NCBI RefSeq assembly: GCF_037975245.1
Contig: NC_092569.1
Coordinates: 17,775,501 to 17,839,500, forward strand
Source: Apostichopus japonicus
Taxonomy: Eukaryota; Echinodermata; Holothuroidea; Aspidochirotida; Stichopodidae
Direction: 5' to 3'
Length of the DNA: 64,000 nucleotides
Shown: piece by piece, positions 58,273 to 64,000 of the stretch
How positions within the stretch are numbered: position 1 is the first letter of the stretch
How the letters are laid out: the number at the start of each line of letters is the position of its first letter
Notes under the pieces: model-generated
Seen by the model: the letters and a program-made list of their open reading frames with translations, nothing else
The model's database searches: none
Told to the model about the DNA's origin: nothing
Program-made: the position numbers and the translations under genes

Positions 58273-61200
58273 ATGTTGTACTTGTTTAGAAGACATCGTG
58301 CAGGTTTAACCTCTTTGTTTCTCATCATTTTTATTTCCAGCAGCGTGTCTTCTCAAGGAGGGGTAAGTTTTTCCTTTTTTTTAATATTTCAGTCGTAACA
58401 TCTGTCAAATTACCGTTTCGATGTTTAAGCAGTACACAATTGATTGTTTTTGATCTGCAGTGCTAAACCCTCTTTTGGTGATTTGCTTGCACTTTATCGA
58501 AGAGTTAATAAATATTACTTCAAAAATTGTAACTAACAGTGCCAATGAAGTCGAATTCGGTAGTCACACCTACTTGTTGTTAATTTATCGTTTCTTTATT
58601 TGATTTGTCTCTATTAGTTAATTGAGCAAATAGTAACGTAGATTATATTTACAAATATAAGTACTATACCAATGACTCTGTATAAAATCATCTTACGGAA
58701 TTCTTCAATTGAAGTACACGTAATGACTGGATATGAAGTTAATCTGCGAAATATCGAGACACTATGAATTGTAAATTACGTTGCGGTTGAAAGTGAGAAG
58801 ATACGGACTGTATTTTGCTAGCTGCGATGTGTACTGTGTATGCCTAAATTATTGCGAGTTATATATACGTAATATTTTGACCGACATGAAGGAATTAAAA
58901 AGAATATTCCAATAGTAAAAAAAAATATACACCTTATGGATGTCAAGTTATCGCCTTGTTATTTGATTTTACTCTATTCGTTAAGCAAATAGTAGTATAG
59001 AACACATTTACCAACTGGTATTTTTTATATTATTTCCTAAATTCCTAAAATAATGATTTCTTAAAAAAAAAAAAAAAATCAGACGGATTCCTTTAATCGA
59101 AGTACAAATAATTACTGCATATAAAGTTAATCTGCAAAATTTATACACATTTTGAACTGTAAAATACATTGTCATTGAAAATAAGAAAATACAGAGTATC
59201 TTTAGTTAGCTGCGTTTTGTACTTAGTATGTTTGAATTTGTGCGCGTTTTTGTTGAAGAATAAACCTCATATCTTGGCAGGCACGTATACTAATATACCA
59301 CATCATAAACAGTAAGTCGTTATTCTTAAATTACTCTATAACAGCTAAACTTTATATTCATACTTTCTGAAGTCTTACTTTGTTTAATTTTATATACTGG
59401 ATGGCAATGGGAGAGCTAACTTCTAAATATTATTCCACAACAATTTACACATTAAATTGATTATATAAAATCATATATTATCATATAAAATTGAAATAAA
59501 AACAAATCGCATATATCGTTTACGACATAAGATTCATTCTTAGAATTCTTCTTAAAATCTTTATAACAGCTAAACTTTATATTCATACTTTCTGAAGTCT
59601 TACTTTATTTAATTTTATATACTGGATGGCAATGGGAGAGTTAACTTCTAAATATTATTCCACAACAATTTATACATTAAATTGATTATATAAAATCATA
59701 TATTATCATATAAAATTGAAATAAAAACAAATCGCATATATCGTTTACGACATAAGATTCATTCTTAGAATTCTTCTTAAAATCAAAATCGAACAAATGA
59801 CAAAAAAATCTTAATCAGTTTTGTGTGATTGCTTAATTAATAAATTTCTTTGATCTTAAAAATCCCGATCCGACTCACACCTTAATTCACTTTGGAAAGT
59901 TAAGACTTTTCATAGACCACTGCTAATTATAGGAAACATTTTGTAATATTAATTCTGAATTGTTTCTTTTTATATGTTAATTTCAATATATTCAAATGCC
60001 GCTATCATATATAAAATATTCAGCAAAAGAGAAATCATGGCTTCGAAAATTTGGTTTGCTAAAATTTACTAACCAGTTAGGAAAGAAGAACGAAAAGCAA
60101 CTGCACATTTTCTGTCCGTCATTTATTGACATCGAAGATTCAGTCGGTGTAGTTTTAAATAGGTATTTGAGAATATTCAGCTTTGATGAACATCTGCCTT
60201 CTTGAAAACTTTAGCATTATCTTATAAACACAAAGTGGATATGGAAGGGTCATTTTGTGGAGTGTCACTTGTTTGTTTAAGTAAACAAATCATTCTAGAA
60301 CAATAGTCTATTCTGTCTCTGGGAACGCAGTGTAATAGTTGATTGTGTCCCTCAAATTATACTTTATTGGAAAATCATGATAACGTACCGTAGTAGTTAA
60401 AGACTTATTATTATGGTGACAAACTATTTCGAAAAAAAGTCATTAAGCAGGATGCTAACTATTGAACTTAGAATATTTGTTGGACAATCATGAAAATGTA
60501 CCGAAGTAGTTAAAGACTTTCTGTTATTGTGTCAACCATTTTATTGAAAAGTCATTACGCAGGATTTCAACTCTTTTCTCCTCAATTCAAGTCTAGGTTA
60601 GAATAGATCAAATAAGTCAACCTCCATTCATAAACAGTTCTTTTAGTTGCATGACAATTGATAAATGCATATCATTTCCATTTGTTTAAGATGTCCATAA
60701 ATCGTTCTTTGGTCTGACAAACAGTATAGCGTATTGTGTACATTTTGTTCATTGTAATATCAAAATGCGTTTCTTTGGTCTAACAAAAATGTTTAATTTG
60801 CCTTTCCATAGAATGTAATGCTTCATATGCGCTAAATATGCATAGTCGATACAAATTAAATAATTCCGTACACTAAATACCCTGTCGACTTAATTAACGA
60901 CTTAACTAGTATAAATTATTAAGTTTGTGTACTAAATTAATATAAATGAACGATTAACATGAAGTAAGTCAAACTATATACTGATTTTACTCATCAAGAC
61001 GTTACTGTTGTAAGAATTGTCAACTGATTTAATCGCTGATATCGTTGTCGGTACTTTTAGGAAAATTTGCTATATATATAAATATACCAAATTTATCATT
61101 TGCGCCACATATACCAAATATATTTATCATCGTTGTAAGAATAATATCAGTGTTGTAAGAAGTGACTGTTTATCATTTATCAATTGCTGTTGAAAGATGT

Positions 61201-64000
61201 ACCATTGGCCGTTGTAAGGATTGTCAATTGATTTAATCATTAATGTCGTTGTCGGTTCTTTTAGGAAAATATACAAAATAATGTTATCAAGACGGTACTT
61301 CCTTTCATTGCAGCATTTTTAACGCGCTACAAAGTTTCATCATATTTACGCTTATCCCAAACAGCTGTAAATACAAGTAAAACGAATTTGTTTCTATTAA
61401 TAGTCACCATCATTTAATGTGTGTAAAAGTTACATTTTTTTCTTTATTTCCAATATAAATATGAGTTCCATTTTATCGAAATTCGTGAATACACAATGCA
61501 GACGTGAAATTTGCAAAGAATCTATTTAATGAAAAATGTTCATGTGAATTAATTGAATTACATATTGCATTAGAAAAATACTATATTTTGAAGGTTTACA
61601 CGTTTCTTTCATAAAATTATATTTTCCACAAGAAACTCTATCGAACAGAATATATTGTTTTAAACTACAAAGAAGGCAAAACCTACTAGAAATAGAGTAA
61701 ATATTTATTGTCTAGAAGAAATTAATTGGCTTCAAAACAAGCTAAATGTATGGGACATTAAACCTAAACAATATTACTACAATGTTTCAAAACAATTCTA
61801 AACTTAAACGTTCGTCGGTCTGTGTTTTGTACTGTGAGAAATGCCATTTTATCGGTGTACTGTCAATAAGTCCTTTTTTTACTTGTACTAAAATTACAAG
61901 CAGCTATGTGAAATATTGTAATTGATATATGATAAAATAAAATTAAAGAATTACCTTTACAGAAGACAATGTAAAATAAAAACAAAATAAACAACTTGTA
62001 ACGTTGTCACATTTTACTATATAGTAGTATACTTTATATATTGGGCAATCATTATATTGAATTATTTTGCCCTTATTTTAGCCGGAACGTCAAAGGAGCG
62101 TAAATGACCACGGAGACCAAACTTTGAGTAAGTGTACTTTTAAGTGTTTAAACCTTTAAAACGTTAACGACATTGTAACATTTTCCTACCCTTATATCCT
62201 CTCCCCTTCACTGCCTCAACCGCAAGTGAACCCACAAAGAAGATAGAAACTCATAGTGTTATATCTTTTAGAGACAACTAAAGGTATGCTATATGATCTC
62301 GGTTTCTCAATGCTATGAAATAAAAACATATTATTGTTGAAATCTCTAAGCTTGATGTGAGGTAGGCTTATGTTGTGATACTTTATCCTTTTAGCGTCAT
62401 CGTTTTTCTTCTATCAACGTGCTAATTACCCACGAGACTGCCATGAAGTGCTAAGCCAATGTCCATCGTCTATAAACGATGGTGTTTACGTCATCAAACC
62501 AGATGGCTATCCCGAACCTTTTGAAGTATATTGTAACAACAGTCTAGGTGATGGCGGATGGACGGTAGGTGTTGTATTTCATACTGTGAATATTGTGTTT
62601 TCATTGCAAGATTTGTCACCAGAATTGAAATTATTCTTGTTACAATAATACATTGCTCATACTACAGAACTTTTTATACTATAATGATGTAATAATATAT
62701 AGTTTGATGTTACATTGGGCTCGGCAAGCTTTACAAAATATTTATGTCTTACCAAAAGAAGCTGTTCGATTCATCTGTCATGCTCCTTTGCAAAATGAAC
62801 CGAACCATATCTAAATTCCAACATAGTTTTCCAATACGTTTTAATACTCTCCACATATTCCTGACTTAAATCAGAATACTATTTTGGCGAATGGTAACGC
62901 AACTCATACATTTGTCATGTTTATATAATATTCGTTTCAATATTTATTAGATTATTTGTTGTTGTTTGTAAGTGATTTTAATTTGTGTTTTAATATCTCA
63001 TTCTTCTCTTCCTGCATGTTGCTTGTTCCATGTTTCAGTATAGTTTGCCTTTCGTTCGTTTTCTCAGAAGTCTTACAGCTAATAGCTAACGGTCTTACAA
63101 TTCAATCAGTTTGATATTTTAGATGTCTCAAATTATTTCAACAGGTCATACAGAGACGAGAGGATAATTCAATCAACTTCAATCGTACGTGGGACGATTA
63201 TGAAAATGGTTTTGGTTTCCTTTCTCATGAATTTTGGCTCGGCAATGAGAAAATATCCTACATAACCAATCAGAAGAAATATCAGCTACGCATGGATCTA
63301 ACCACAGCAACCGGTATTTCATTCTTCGTGACGTATGAAACTTTCTGCATCAGTGACAGCTTCAGTCATTACAAACTGGTTAGCACCGGAGAGTATACAG
63401 GAGCAGCAGGTGGGTTATTAAACTGATAAACTTCTTAACTGGACACATTTCTCGCCCGAACTGAAATTTAATGTTTCATCAATAAAATTAAAATATTGCC
63501 ATTATTGCTTATTCACACACGTTTCAATTATTTCATGATATTATTTTTTTTGACATGCAGTGTGATAAAGAGCGGGACTATTCCGCTTACTAACAATATG
63601 CCTCCCAGCCTCAACCAAGCTGACACCCATGCCATAAACCAAGATATATTTGGAAGAATTAGCTCGTTGTTATATTTAATATTCATTTTGAAGCATCTAA
63701 ATTGTCTTTCCCCCATTAGCACTTTGTTGGGCCTTGCTATCAAGCACTCACCTTAGACGTAATTTCTTCATAAATAGATGTATTTTGTTCATCTACTAAG
63801 GGCAGAGGGCGGTTTGCTATTTATTTCATTGGTTTATTTAGATGTGTCATTTAAGCTGTCAAGCATGTTTCGCATTTTTCTACAATATCAAATCATAACT
63901 TATTAACATGATGTGTTATTGAGATGATAGATCATCAGACACTTTGCATAACGCTTCCTTTTTTATGTCGTAACTTAATTGTTATTCCTATTCCAGACAC
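58273..64000 (+). CDS. FBG gene copy D, 5' part, cut by the window end
   Basis: Exons visible: 58273-58362 (signal peptide, MLYLFRRHRAGLTSLFLIIF), 62082-62127, 62395-62564, 63145-63409, and the first four bases of exon 5 at 63997-64000 after the acceptor TTCCAG. All borders are GT-AG and the phases equal those of B. The half-FBG is intact (GVYVIKPDGYPEPFEVYC, GDGGWT, FWLGNEKI). Exons and introns are very close to B and less close to C, so B and D derive from the more recent duplication or have been homogenised. The TIL, EGF and second FBG exons would lie beyond the window. Confidence 0.88.
59341..59790. repeat. 225-bp tandem duplication in intron 1 of copy D
   Basis: The segment starting ACAGCTAAACTTTATATTC at 59341 restarts at 59566 with few differences. 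Copy B has a single unit (about 23551-23780), so this duplication is specific to D. Confidence 0.85.

Overview
The window is animal nuclear DNA: AT-rich, intron-rich, with GT-AG splice sites and several eukaryotic transposon types (hAT-like DNA elements, a tRNA-derived SINE, a Penelope-like retroelement). Its main content is a tandem cluster of secreted fibrinogen-related (FBG/FReD) genes. Such lineage-specific expansions of fibrinogen-related lectins are typical of marine invertebrates. The sequence style suggests an echinoderm, perhaps a sea cucumber, but that assignment is inference.

Layout. (1) 1-8.6 kb: a complete two-exon BTB-BACK-Kelch gene (2106-4747, +), with an hAT-like MITE upstream and long non-coding flanks. 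(2) 8.7-17.7 kb: copy A of the FBG gene, the most divergent copy. It carries a one-base deletion, a lost splice donor and a premature stop, so it looks like a pseudogene. Its introns hold a MITE and a SINE interrupted by a larger hAT-like element. (3) 17.7-22.7 kb: spacer with a long inverted copy of the last exon of A, followed by a repeat block. (4) 22.7-31.9 kb: copy B, intact, 531 aa. (5) 31.9-41.5 kb: spacer with a 1.29-kb hAT-like insertion, an antisense relic of an FBG terminal exon, (TA)n tracts, an inverted block and a fold-back hairpin. (6) 41.5-51.3 kb: copy C, intact, 542 aa. (7) 51.3-58.3 kb: spacer homologous to the one after B, with a second antisense FBG exon relic and a 5'-truncated Penelope-like element. 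That element encodes a GIY-YIG endonuclease domain and ends in a recognisable hammerhead ribozyme. (8) 58.3-64 kb: copy D, nearly identical to B, cut by the window end inside exon 5.

The four FBG genes share one eight-exon plan with conserved phases: signal peptide, short linker, the first two exons of an FBG domain (terminal exon absent), a TIL-type cysteine-rich exon, an exon with a VWC/EGF-like cysteine cluster plus the start of a second FBG, the middle of FBG2, and a terminal FBG exon with the calcium site. The first FBG therefore lacks its calcium/ligand-binding P subdomain. In the second FBG, the loop normally involved in ligand recognition is replaced by a Tyr/Asp-rich stretch of different length in B and C, and by a cysteine-rich stretch in A. 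The likely products are secreted recognition proteins of the FREP/ficolin kind with a half-FBG/TIL/EGF/FBG architecture. The spacers show how the cluster has been reshaped: unequal duplication, inversion at (TA)n tracts, and scattered terminal-exon copies.
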